DNA of 64,000 nt. Origin: UBA1479 sp040218445 (GTDB lineage: Bacteria; Pseudomonadota; Alphaproteobacteria; Rhodospirillales; Casp-alpha2). Positions 8,224 through 17,007 of the stretch are shown here, piece by piece. How positions within the stretch are numbered: the stretch's first letter is position 1; the number at the start of each line of letters is the position of its first letter. The position numbers and the translations under genes are program-made. The notes under the pieces were generated by a model. It searched no databases and had not been told where the DNA came from. It saw only the letters and a program-made list of their open reading frames with translations. The DNA is taken from positions 1,021,661 to 1,085,660 of the forward strand of contig JAVJRK010000010.1 in the NCBI GenBank assembly GCA_040218445.1. The letters run 5' to 3'.

Positions 8224-9267
8224 ATGGGACAACGCAATTTCTCGACGACGAATGCGCCTCGGGCTCGGGCGGGCCAACGACTTGGCGATCAACCAGTCAG
8301 CCAGGCGGATTTGCTCGAAATGGCGGTCGAAACCGACGCCAGAACCTTCAATATCTCTGCCCCGGCTTTGGGCGGCAAGGATACGGCCATCCACGGCCGC
8401 CTGAACAACGTGCGGTGCCGGTCGGGTCTTTACGTGCACGCCACGGATACGGTCGAAGCACACGACCTTGCCGCCGAATGGGACATGCCGCCGGCTTGTT
8501 CCGTAGCGGTGATGCTGGAAGGAAAACTGGAGGTCTGCCTGGACGATGTCGCAATGCATCTGGGGCCCGAAGGCCAGGAGGGCAATCTCGGCCCGACCGG
8601 TCATATCTGGTCGATCACCGAACCGGCCCGTCTGACCCGCCGGTCACAGAAGGGCATGCGCGTGCGCAAGGTCATCGTCACGGTGCCTTGGGAATGGATC
8701 GAACGGGTCCTGGCGGACAATGCCCTGCCCAATCAAAACTTGGAAACCTTCGCGCGATCGCACCGTGCCAATATGGCCTGGCGGCCATCGCCCCATGCCA
8801 TTTCCCTGGCGGAACAGATCGTTAATCCGTCACGTGCAGCACCCACCCTGGTCAATATGTCGGTGGAAAGCAGGGCCATTGAAATCGTGCGTGAAGCCCT
8901 GGAAAGCATCATCGCCGATGCCCCGGACCGCGCGCCCAATCGCCCCACGACAAAGACACAGAAGAAAGCTCAATCCGTACGGGATTACATCAATACCCAC
9001 CTTGCGGAAAACCCGTCCCTGAAAACGATGTCCAAGGACCTGGGCATGAGCGTCAGCACCATGCAGGAAGCGTTCAAGGAAATTTATGGCCGCACGATCG
9101 CCGACTATTTGCGGGAATTGCGCCTTCAGCGGGCACGCAAAGCCATCGAACGGGATGACGTTTCCGTCGCTCAGGCGGCCTACGAAGCGGGCTATTCGAA
9201 CCCGGCGAACTTTTCGACGGCGTTCAAGCGGCTGTTCGGTTTATCGCCGTCGGATGTCCGGGGGTAA
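8224..9267 (+). CDS. AraC-family transcriptional regulator, PchR-like
   Basis: This protein of about 347 residues has an N-terminal effector-binding region and a C-terminal pair of helix-turn-helix motifs. The latter are KTMSKDLGMSVSTMQEAFKEIYG and the second helix-turn-helix AYEAGYSNPANFSTAFKR followed by FGLSPSDVR. Regulators of this architecture (PchR, YbtA, AlcR) sense an internalised ferric siderophore and activate the cognate receptor and transport genes. The divergent position opposite the iron operon supports that role. The frame is open back to 8104. ATG 8224 is chosen because the stretch before it contains the leader hairpin and low-quality coding sequence; ATG 8203 is possible. Confidence 0.85.
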   Translation: MGQRNFSTTNAPRARAGQRLGDQPVSQADLLEMAVETDARTFNISAPALGGKDTAIHGRLNNVRCRSGLYVHATDTVEAHDLAAEWDMPPACSVAVMLEGKLEVCLDDVAMHLGPEGQEGNLGPTGHIWSITEPARLTRRSQKGMRVRKVIVTVPWEWIERVLADNALPNQNLETFARSHRANMAWRPSPHAISLAEQIVNPSRAAPTLVNMSVESRAIEIVREALESIIADAPDRAPNRPTTKTQKKAQSVRDYINTHLAENPSLKTMSKDLGMSVSTMQEAFKEIYGRTIADYLRELRLQRARKAIERDDVSVAQAAYEAGYSNPANFSTAFKRLFGLSPSDVRG

Positions 9268-9307
9268 TCGGCGGCGGCGTGAACAAGCCGGGTGGAGCGT
9301 GGTCCGG

Positions 9308-10206
9308 TCAGTTCGTGGGTTGTGTTGCGCTTTGCCCGGCTGCGCATTCGCCAACGTTTCCATCCGGCAATTTCGCACCGCAAACATTGGTTTGATCGTC
9401 GATCACGCTCTCGAACGTCGCCTCTCGCAGGTCCGCGCCGGTGAAATCGGCATGACGAACATCCGTCAAAATGAATTTGCAGCGATGGCATTTCACGCCG
9501 GTCATGTTGGCGTCGCTGAAATCCGTCGACTGCAGCAAGGATCCGCTCAGGTCCGCGCCGCTCAGGTTGGCACCCTGAACGCTGGTACCGGTCAGGTCGA
9601 CACCCCGCAGGTTGGCGCCGCTTAATCGGCACCGTCCAGATTCGCGTTGGCAAGATTGGTGCTTTGCAGGTCGGCGCCGCGCAGGTCCGATGACCGCATG
9701 TCCGCCCAGGCTGCATTGACCTTGGTGAATTTAACGCCGGCCAGTTCGCTGGCGGACATGGTAATTCCGGTCATATCGACGATATCGAATTCGGCCCCCG
9801 GGGCGAACACAAAGGACAGATTTGCGTTGATCAATTTCGTGTTCACGAAAGTTGCATTTTCCAACTGTGCCCGGGACAACTTGGCGCCGGTCAAATCAGT
9901 GCCGCGAAAGTCGACCAGTGCCAGGTTTGCGCTGTCCAGGTCGATGCCCGACATGTTGCAATCCAGAAAATCGGCGCTGATAATGAACGCACCGCTCAAA
10001 TCAATGCCGGACAAGTCACAGCGTTCCATTTTGACGTAGCGCAGATCGCAAAATCGGCAAGATTGATTGTGTTCGATCTTTTTGACCGCGGCAGGGTCGG
10101 CAGCATATCCGGTTCCGGGAGCATTCAGGATGACCGCCAGGGCGATCAAGATCGTTGCGGTCGAAAAAACCGGGCGGCGGAAAATGAACTGTCGAATGCG
10201 TTTCAT
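9308..10206 (-). pseudogene. Pentapeptide-repeat protein gene interrupted by a one-base frameshift
   Basis: The first frame (10206 to TAA at 9622) gives 194 residues: a signal peptide (cleaved near GYAA-DP), a Cys-containing start (CRFCDL), then A(D/N)LXX pentapeptide repeats. The repeat pattern continues without a gap in the neighbouring frame from 9625 to the TGA at 9308 (about 105 residues), including LSGANLRGVDL and ADFTGADLREATF. At the junction the sequence reads GAT-TAA-GC; one extra T would restore GAT-TTA-AGC and a protein of about 300 residues. No slippery heptamer is visible. The full-length product would be an exported right-handed beta-helix. It starts 10 bp after the secretin stop and is cotranscribed with it. 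A sequencing error, a real mutation and two separate proteins all remain possible. Confidence 0.8.
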
Positions 10207-10216
10207 TGTTCCGGCC

Positions 10217-12187
10217 TCAATAGAACAGGAAGTTCAAGGCGCGTTTCAGGCGCGATGAAAAGGAGTTGTTGTTTTCCCAACGATCAAGCACGACATCGCC
10301 GGTCCGGAATTCACGGTAAAGCGAATTGTCCTGCATATGAGAAAATACCGAGGCCCAGTTGGGATAGGTGCGGAACCAATCCGCATGACGGGCCTTGAAT
10401 TCGGTCACGGCGGATTCAGAAGGTGTGCCCGCCTTTGATTTACTTGGCTGCTTGAATACGTATTCGGGAAGTCTGGGGGTGATCAGCAACAGCACGGATT
10501 TGTTGAAATCCGTAGTTGTCTGCCGGCTGAACAGATATTGGACAATCGGGATATCCTGCAAAAGCGGCACGCCGTCCCGGGTCTCCTCCGTTTCCTTTTC
10601 GCTGAGGCCCGATAGAATCAAAGTCTCATTGAAGTTCATGGTCACATTGGCATTGACCGTGGTGCGCGATGTTTCGATCTTGGAGGTAAAACCCGTCACT
10701 TTAGAATTAGGCGTATTCAGAAACGTGCGTTCGGCTACGACCGCCAACTTGACGCGCCCGTCATCCAGCATTTCCGGTGTGATGTTCAATTTCACGCCGA
10801 CATCTTCTTCGATGGAAACGGCTTCGCCCGTGCCGCCCGCGGTCGATGGCAGGGTTTGCGCCTTGATCGAGACCCCGGAAAAGAATTCGGATGCCTGACC
10901 GTTCATCGCCGTCAACGTCGGCCGGGCGAGAATTTCACTTCGCGTGTCGGTGGCGGTGGCGATGTTCAAGGAATAGGTGATCGACGGGATGTTCAGAGCA
11001 CGGGTAATCGTCCGCGTGAAATCACCCGTTGTCGTGCGCGTGTCGGACAGGGAAAACCCAGCCGTGGAAAGGTCCGTGCTGCCGAACTGAAGTGTCAAAT
11101 TTGACAGCAGGTTGACGCCCTTGGCCGTGGTCGATTCTTCTTCTGTGCGGATGATGACCACGTCGACGATGACCATCTGATTGGCATCGGGAGCGGCTGC
11201 TTCGGCGCTGGTGTCGGAATCCGATGCCTGATCTTCGGAAGATTTGGCGTCGCTGTCTTGTTCGACCGCCACTACGGGCGCTGTTTTCGGCGCATTGGGG
11301 ACGGTCCGCGGGGTATCCGCCCAAGGTGAACGCGGCCGGGTGTCCGTCACGACCGGCTCTACCGCGTCGGGGGCTTGCGCGTCTGGGTCCGGTAGGCCCT
11401 GTGCCAGAAGAACAGGATTGCGGATGTGGAAGCGTGTCCAATCGTGCAGGCGGTCCTTCAACCGAGTCTCGATTTCCGGTGCGGGATTCAAGGTCTTGAG
11501 GCGCTGCGCGTAATCCAGTGCCGTGCCCGGCTGGTTCAGTGCGGCCAGCGTGATCGCCGATGCCTGCTGAACCCGCAAGCTGTCCGGTTCAACCCGGCGC
11601 AATTGGCGCAGTACGCCGTCGGCCGTGGGCATGTCGCCGGCGTAATAGGATGCCGCCGCCATATAGTAAAGCAGGTCCGGGTCGCGCGGATTGAGGATCA
11701 GCGCCTCGGCCAGATGGTTTTGTGCCTTGTCGTAATTTCTAAGGTCCAGTTCCAGCAGCCCGGCATGGTAATGGGCGAACCAATTGGACGCATCCAGACG
11801 GATGGCGCGATCGTATCCCTGGCGTGCGAGGTCGTATTTGGCATCGGCCCCGGCAAGCGCCATCAGGTGATAGCTTACTCCTGTCAGGAAATTCAGCATG
11901 GAATTTCCGCCGTCCAGATAAAGTGCCTTATTGAAAAGCCCCAATGCGGCTTCAAAGTTTCCGGCATCAAGTTCGGCAACACCTTGGGCCGTCAGCCGCC
12001 GGGGTTCGGTGGTGAGTTTCGAGGCGGGAATGACGGATGCGACCGGCGTACTTTCCACGTTGGAAACGCCCGTGGTCTGACAGGCAGCGATCAGGCACAG
12101 GCTTGCCGTCGCTGCGGTTAATGCCACGCGGCGCCTTATGGGGGACGGTCTGGTCCCATACCCGAAAGTTTTAGAATAAGCGCTCAT
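10217..12187 (-). CDS. TPR-secretin lipoprotein (type II/III secretin domain, GspD/PilQ/RcpA-like)
   Basis: This is an outer-membrane protein of 656 residues. A lipoprotein signal (SLCLIAAC, Cys near residue 36) leads into at least four TPR-like repeats (about residues 60-240). A proline/acid-rich linker follows (about 260-335). A secretin domain occupies roughly 345-600: VIVDVVIIRTEEE opening, ILARPTLTAMNGQASEF, VGVKLNITPEM, and the closing VPLLQDIPIVQYLFSRQ then SVLLLITPRL. The start at 12187 is preceded by AGGGGGGAA; the 12-codon longer frame has no such site. Secretins normally sit among pilus or secretion genes, but none are nearby. Its only partner is the pentapeptide gene 10 bp downstream. 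A TPR domain fused to the secretin could provide pilotin or assembly function, which is inference. Confidence 0.85.
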   Translation of the reverse strand: MSAYSKTFGYGTRPSPIRRRVALTAATASLCLIAACQTTGVSNVESTPVASVIPASKLTTEPRRLTAQGVAELDAGNFEAALGLFNKALYLDGGNSMLNFLTGVSYHLMALAGADAKYDLARQGYDRAIRLDASNWFAHYHAGLLELDLRNYDKAQNHLAEALILNPRDPDLLYYMAAASYYAGDMPTADGVLRQLRRVEPDSLRVQQASAITLAALNQPGTALDYAQRLKTLNPAPEIETRLKDRLHDWTRFHIRNPVLLAQGLPDPDAQAPDAVEPVVTDTRPRSPWADTPRTVPNAPKTAPVVAVEQDSDAKSSEDQASDSDTSAEAAAPDANQMVIVDVVIIRTEEESTTAKGVNLLSNLTLQFGSTDLSTAGFSLSDTRTTTGDFTRTITRALNIPSITYSLNIATATDTRSEILARPTLTAMNGQASEFFSGVSIKAQTLPSTAGGTGEAVSIEEDVGVKLNITPEMLDDGRVKLAVVAERTFLNTPNSKVTGFTSKIETSRTTVNANVTMNFNETLILSGLSEKETEETRDGVPLLQDIPIVQYLFSRQTTTDFNKSVLLLITPRLPEYVFKQPSKSKAGTPSESAVTEFKARHADWFRTYPNWASVFSHMQDNSLYREFRTGDVVLDRWENNNSFSSRLKRALNFLFY

Positions 12188-12245
12188 TTCCCCCCTGGTG
12201 CTGCATGTTTTAAAGCTGCGCAATGCCTATTCAATTTATGCAGAA

Positions 12246-12262
12246 CAGGTAATAATCACCTG
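12246..12262. promoter_or_regulatory. Short inverted repeat in the divergent secretin/photolyase promoter region
   Basis: CAGGT and ACCTG arms flank a seven-base AT-rich centre (AATAATC). It lies 10 bp before the photolyase ATG at 12272 and 59 bp before the secretin start. It could be an operator or a small hairpin at the photolyase ribosome site. No known regulator is matched. Confidence 0.3.
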
Positions 12263-12271
12263 AATATACTT

Positions 12272-13765
12272 ATGGTTTCCCATGAAAGCCAGATGTCTGG
12301 CCTGCAGGAATTTCCCGGCGTGCCTCAATCTTCTTCACCCCGCCCGGTAATCGTCTGGTTCCGCCACGACCTGCGGTTGGAAGACAACCCGGCCCTGGCG
12401 CGGGCCCATGCCATGGGAAAGGCGATCATACCACTGTACATCCTGGATGAAGGAGATGCCGCCCCGCGCATGCCCGGCGGTGCCGCTCGTTGGTGGCTGC
12501 ATCATTCCCTTAAAGCCCTGGTGGATGATCTGGCGGCATTGGGGGCGCGCCTGATCCTGCGTCGCGGCAAGGCGGCGAATGTCATTGATAGCCTGATCGA
12601 ACAGACGGGGGCGGAGACCGTCCTGTGGAACCGCCGCTACGATCCGGCTGCAATCGCGCGGGATGCCGCCATCAAGGCAAGCCTGAAAGCACGTGGCGTC
12701 CATGCGGAAAGCTTTAATGCGTCGCTTCTATTCGAGCCCTGGGAAATCAAGACCAAGGCCGGGGGCGGCTACAAGGTTTATACCCGGTTCTGGCAGGCTT
12801 GCCGCGAAGCGGGCGATCCTCCGCCGCCGGCCCCGGCGCCCGATGACCTGACGGCGCCGGATCAATGGCCGGAAAGCGATGATCTGAATGCCTGGGCATT
12901 GACGCCGAATGGACCCGATTGGGCGGCAAGTTTCGGGGATCATTGGCGGCCGGGTGCGGCCGGTGCGCGGGAGCGGCTGAACCGATTTCTTGATGCGGGT
13001 GTTTCGGAATATGCCGTGGACCGCGATTTTCCCGGCAAGCCTGCGACCTCGGGTCTGGCGGCCCATCTTGCCTGGGGGGATATCGGGCCCCGGCAAATCT
13101 GGCACGCGGTCAGGTCGAATGCCGCCGCTGGTGCGGGGCAAGAGACGTTTTTGAAGGAACTGGTCTGGCGGGAATTTGCCTGCCACGTCCTGTTCCATTT
13201 TCCCGAACTTGCGTCGGAACCCATGGATGCCAAGTTCCGCAATTTTCCCTGGCGGCCGGATGACCGGCTATTGACGGCCTGGCAGCGTGGGCGGACGGGT
13301 TATCCCATCGTCGATGCCGGGATGCGGGAGCTTTGGGCCACGGGCAGCATGCACAACCGGGTGCGGATGGTCGCGGCGTCTTTTCTGGTCAAACATCTGT
13401 TGCAGCCCTGGCAGGCGGGCGAGGCCTGGTTCTGGGATTGTCTGGTCGATGCGGACGCAGCGTCCAATCCGTTCAACTGGCAATGGGTCGCGGGCTGTGG
13501 GGCCGATGCGGCGCCCTATTTCCGCATCTTCAATCCGATACGGCAGGGGGAACGGTTTGATAAGGACGGCGCCTACGTGCGCCGCTGGGTGCCGGAAATC
13601 GCGGCCCTGCCCGATAAATACCTGCATGCCCCCTGGACGGCGCCGGATCATGTCTTGGCGGACGCGGGGGTCGTTTTGGGGTGCGACTACCCTGATCCCA
13701 TCATCGACCACAAGGCTGCGCGGGACCGGGCGCTTATGGCATTCAAATCGTTGAAGCGCGGCTGA
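12272..13765 (+). CDS. phrB: Deoxyribodipyrimidine photolyase (class I cryptochrome/photolyase family)
   Basis: This light-dependent repair enzyme of 497 residues uses FAD to split UV-induced pyrimidine dimers. It has the N-terminal antenna-binding alpha/beta domain opening IVWFRHDLRLEDNPAL, and the C-terminal FAD domain with ELVWREFACHVLFHFPE and TGYPIVDAGMRELWATG. The MHNRVRM and SNPFNWQWVAGCG stretches hold the flavin and the tryptophan electron-transfer chain. The first ATG (12272) has a poor ribosome site; the ATG at 12293 is seven codons later and also lies before the conserved fold, so the exact start is unsure. Its last 23 bp overlap the convergent prmA 3' end. A cryptochrome role cannot be excluded by sequence, but repair is the usual function. 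Confidence 0.93.
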   Translation: MVSHESQMSGLQEFPGVPQSSSPRPVIVWFRHDLRLEDNPALARAHAMGKAIIPLYILDEGDAAPRMPGGAARWWLHHSLKALVDDLAALGARLILRRGKAANVIDSLIEQTGAETVLWNRRYDPAAIARDAAIKASLKARGVHAESFNASLLFEPWEIKTKAGGGYKVYTRFWQACREAGDPPPPAPAPDDLTAPDQWPESDDLNAWALTPNGPDWAASFGDHWRPGAAGARERLNRFLDAGVSEYAVDRDFPGKPATSGLAAHLAWGDIGPRQIWHAVRSNAAAGAGQETFLKELVWREFACHVLFHFPELASEPMDAKFRNFPWRPDDRLLTAWQRGRTGYPIVDAGMRELWATGSMHNRVRMVAASFLVKHLLQPWQAGEAWFWDCLVDADAASNPFNWQWVAGCGADAAPYFRIFNPIRQGERFDKDGAYVRRWVPEIAALPDKYLHAPWTAPDHVLADAGVVLGCDYPDPIIDHKAARDRALMAFKSLKRG

Positions 13766-14645
13766 TCGGTTTTTGCATCACCAGGGACCGCCAGCCGTTG
13801 ATGGTCGTATGGCGGACCAGTTTCAGGCCCTGGCGCCGATGGGCGGTGATGACCAGCTGCGCATCGCGGACCAAAAGCCCCGACATGATGGCGATCCCAC
13901 CGGGTGCCAGATGCTGGGCCAGGGTGCGGGACAGTTTGCGGATCGGCCGGGCCAGGATGTTTTCGAAAATCAGGTCATAGGGGCCCGCCCCGCGTACGAT
14001 GGGCGAGGCATATCCGATGCCGGAAGTCGCCGTGAGCAGATGGCCGACACCGTTGCGGTCGGCATTGAAGGCCGTCACGCGGGCGGCTTCTTCGTCGATG
14101 TCCGTGGCGACCACGGGGGCGCGAAACAGCTTTGCCGCGGCGATGCCCAAAATTCCGGACCCGCACCCCATATCCAGAATGCGCGACGGCCGATGGCGGG
14201 ACGCCATTTTCAACAGAAGTTGAAGACAACCGGCGGTCGAGCCATGCTCGCCCGAGCCGAAGGCCGTTCCCGAATCAAGCAGGATCGGCACCATGCCGAG
14301 CGGGAAATCTCCGTCGTAATGGGTGCCGTGAAGGAAAAACCGGCCAACGGCCAGGGGCGGGAATTCGAACTGGTTTTCCTTCAGCCAATCCTTGGGCGGG
14401 ATCAGGTCGAACACCGGCGCCGGTGCCGTGCCCTCGGGAAAGGCCGAATTCAGGGCCGCGCGCAACTGTTGCCGGTCGGGCTCGTCGACGGAGATGCCTT
14501 CGACCTTCCAATCTCCCCGGTCCTCGTCCTTGAAGGCGGATACACCGGCGCAAATGGGCTCAAGACAGGCTTCAAGGAACGGCACATCGGCCGTGTCCGC
14601 ACGAAAAGCGATGGACCAGTAAAACCGGCCGGGGGGCGGGTTCAC
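13743..14645 (-). CDS. prmA: Ribosomal protein L11 methyltransferase
   Basis: This SAM-dependent enzyme trimethylates ribosomal protein L11; the product is 300 residues. The N-terminal L11-recognition domain (YWSIAFRADTADVPFLEACLE) is followed by the catalytic fold. The latter has the pre-motif DSGTAFGSGEHGSTAGCL, the SAM loop LDMGCGSGILGIAAAKL and the PrmA-specific FENILARPI. The start is taken as the GTG at 14645, which overlaps the TGA of the helicase gene as GTGA and gives the family length. The longer open frame to 14819 is arginine-rich shadow of the helicase. It is cotranscribed and probably translationally coupled with uvrD/pcrA. Confidence 0.93.
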   Translation of the reverse strand: MNPPPGRFYWSIAFRADTADVPFLEACLEPICAGVSAFKDEDRGDWKVEGISVDEPDRQQLRAALNSAFPEGTAPAPVFDLIPPKDWLKENQFEFPPLAVGRFFLHGTHYDGDFPLGMVPILLDSGTAFGSGEHGSTAGCLQLLLKMASRHRPSRILDMGCGSGILGIAAAKLFRAPVVATDIDEEAARVTAFNADRNGVGHLLTATSGIGYASPIVRGAGPYDLIFENILARPIRKLSRTLAQHLAPGGIAIMSGLLVRDAQLVITAHRRQGLKLVRHTTINGWRSLVMQKPISRASTI

Positions 14646-16924
14646 GACACGCTCTCGACGAAACTGCCCATGACTTTCTTGCGTCCGGCCTTTTCGAAAT
14701 CGATTTCCAGCTTGTCGCCGTCCTTGGCGGTGATCCGGCCGTACCCGAATTTCTGATGGAACACGCGTTCGCCGACGGCATGCCCGCCGCTGTCGCCGGT
14801 GCGGTCCGCGACCCGCCAATCGCCGTCGCCGCCGTTTCCGGCGAAGCGGGCCGCCCGGGGGCCGCGCCGGCGGTTAAGGGCACCCGGGAACGATGTGTCC
14901 CCGCCATAGCCGCCGCCCCCCAGGCCGCCATAGCCGGACCCGGAATAAAGTCCCTGTTCCTGCTGGCGGCTGATGTTGTCGGTCGGCAACTCGTCGGTGA
15001 AGCGCGACGGCAAGGCCGTCTGCCATTGGCCGTAGACCCGCCGGTTGGCGGCGAAGGATACGGCGGCGCGTTTGCGTGCCCGGGTCAGCCCCACATAGGC
15101 AAGCCGGCGTTCTTCTTCCAGGGCCGGCAGGCCGCCTTCGTCCAGGGCGCGTTGGTGGGGGAACAGGCCTTCCTCCCAGCCGGGCAGGAACACGGTTTCG
15201 AATTCCAGGCCCTTGGCGCTGTGCAGGGTCATCAACGAAACCTTGTCGTCGGTTGCGTTTTCCTCGTTCTCCATGACCAGGCTGACATGTTCCAGGAAAC
15301 CGGCCATGTTGTCGAAATCTTCCAGGGCGGCGACCATTTCCTTGAGGTTTTCCAGCCGTCCCTGGGCTTCGGGGGCCTTTGACTGCCGCCACATGTCCGT
15401 ATAGCCGCTTTCGTCCAGCACGGTTTTGACCACGTCCACATGGTCGGTGACGGACACCAGCGACCGCCAGCGGTCGAAATCATCCAGCAGGGCGGTCAGG
15501 GTCTGGCGGGCCTTCGGTTTCAGTTCGTCCGTGCCGCACAACGCCCGCGCCGCCGCCGTCATGGACAGGCCCTGGGCCCGGGCCAGCAGGTGGACGGATT
15601 GCATGGTCGCCTGTCCCAGGCCGCGTTTGGGCAGGTTGACGATGCGCTCGAACGCCAGATCGTCGGCGGGTTGCGCGATGACGCGCAGATAGGCGATGGC
15701 GTCGCGGATTTCCTGGCGTTCGTAAAACCGGGGGCCGCCGACCACGCGGTAGGGCACGCCCAGGGTGATCAGGCGTTCCTCGAACTCGCGGGTCTGGAAC
15801 CCGGCCCGCACCAGAACGGCGATTTCGTTCAGCTTGTGGCCCGACCCATGCAGGCTTTCGATCTCGTCGCCGATCACGCGGGCTTCCTCGTCGCCGTCCC
15901 ACACGCCGCGCACAATCACCGGGTCGCCGTCGTTTTCCTCGGTCCAAAGCGTCTTGCCGAGCCTGCCGTCGTTATGGGCGATCAGGCCCGAGGCCGCCGC
16001 CAGAATATGCGAGGTCGAGCGGTAATTGCGTTCCAGCCGCACCACTGTGGCGCCGAGAAAATCCTTTTCGAACCGCAGAATGTTGCCGACTTCGGCGCCG
16101 CGCCAGGAATAGATCGATTGATCATCGTCGCCGACACAGCAGATGTTCTTATGCGACTGGGCCAGCAGACGCAGCCACAGGTATTGCGCCACGTTGGTGT
16201 CCTGATATTCGTCGACCATGATGTAGCGGAACTGGTTCTGGTATTTGGTCAGGACCGCGGGCTCGTTCTGAAACAGTTCCAGGCACAGCAGCAGCAGGTC
16301 GCCGAAGTCGCAGGCATTCAGCGCTTCCAGCCGGTCCTGATAGGCTTGATAGATTTCCAACCCTCGCCCGTCGCACAGGCTTTGGGCCTCTTCTTCGGGC
16401 AGTTTATCGGGGGTCAGGCCCCGGTCCTTGAAGCGCTGGATGGTGCCGGAAACGATGCGCGCCGGCCAGCGCTTGTCGTCGATTTCCATGGCCTCCAAAT
16501 GCTGTTTGACCAGGCGCACCTGATCGTCGGCATCCAGAATGGTGAAATTGGGTTTGCGGCCGACCAGTTCCGCGTTGGCGCGCAGGATGCGGGCCCCGAT
16601 GGCGTGAAAGGTGCCGACCCACCAGCCTTCCACAGGTGCACCGACCAGCCGTCCGACCCGTTCCCGCATTTCGCGCGCGGCTTTGTTGGTGAATGTCACG
16701 GCCAGGACTTCCCAGGGCCGGGCCTTGCGCTGCATCAGGATATGGGCAAGCCGCGTGGTCAAAACCCGGGTTTTGCCGGTTCCCGCCCCGGCCAGGACCA
16801 GAACCGGGCCGTCCACGGCCTCCACGGCTTGGGATTGGGTGTCGTTCAGGCCAGCCAGATAGGGGGCCGGAGCCGCGGGAACCTGGGGGCGTGACGCAGG
16901 GGGTATTTCAGAGGGATCGGACAT
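14642..16924 (-). CDS. uvrD: ATP-dependent DNA helicase UvrD/PcrA (superfamily 1A)
   Basis: This 3'-5' DNA helicase serves excision and mismatch repair and removes recombinase filaments; it has 760 residues. The SF1A motifs are in order: LNDTQSQAVE (Q motif), AGAGTGKTRVL (Walker A), VDEYQDTN (motif II), GDDDQSIYSWRGA (motif III), RNYRSTSHILAA (motif IV), LMTLHSAKGLEFETVFLPG (motif V) and EERRLAYVGLTRARKR (motif VI). The tail is glycine-rich, then a C-terminal Tudor-like patch GERVFHQKFGYGRITAKDGDKLEIDF that is typical of PcrA/UvrD for RNA polymerase contact. ATG 16924 has a GGGG ribosome site. It ends in a GTGA overlap with prmA. Confidence 0.94.
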   Translation of the reverse strand: MSDPSEIPPASRPQVPAAPAPYLAGLNDTQSQAVEAVDGPVLVLAGAGTGKTRVLTTRLAHILMQRKARPWEVLAVTFTNKAAREMRERVGRLVGAPVEGWWVGTFHAIGARILRANAELVGRKPNFTILDADDQVRLVKQHLEAMEIDDKRWPARIVSGTIQRFKDRGLTPDKLPEEEAQSLCDGRGLEIYQAYQDRLEALNACDFGDLLLLCLELFQNEPAVLTKYQNQFRYIMVDEYQDTNVAQYLWLRLLAQSHKNICCVGDDDQSIYSWRGAEVGNILRFEKDFLGATVVRLERNYRSTSHILAAASGLIAHNDGRLGKTLWTEENDGDPVIVRGVWDGDEEARVIGDEIESLHGSGHKLNEIAVLVRAGFQTREFEERLITLGVPYRVVGGPRFYERQEIRDAIAYLRVIAQPADDLAFERIVNLPKRGLGQATMQSVHLLARAQGLSMTAAARALCGTDELKPKARQTLTALLDDFDRWRSLVSVTDHVDVVKTVLDESGYTDMWRQSKAPEAQGRLENLKEMVAALEDFDNMAGFLEHVSLVMENEENATDDKVSLMTLHSAKGLEFETVFLPGWEEGLFPHQRALDEGGLPALEEERRLAYVGLTRARKRAAVSFAANRRVYGQWQTALPSRFTDELPTDNISRQQEQGLYSGSGYGGLGGGGYGGDTSFPGALNRRRGPRAARFAGNGGDGDWRVADRTGDSGGHAVGERVFHQKFGYGRITAKDGDKLEIDFEKAGRKKVMGSFVESVS

Positions 16925-17007
16925 ACCCCGTCTTATAGCCTCCCCGGACGGGGGATGCCATCTCGGCAACCGGAATTGACGGCGCCAGCCCGAAAACCAT
17001 TGAGGGG

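Noticed and set aside
9615..9630. Programmed ribosomal frameshift in the pentapeptide gene
   Set aside because: No slippery heptamer or downstream pseudoknot is visible; a lost T is the simpler explanation.
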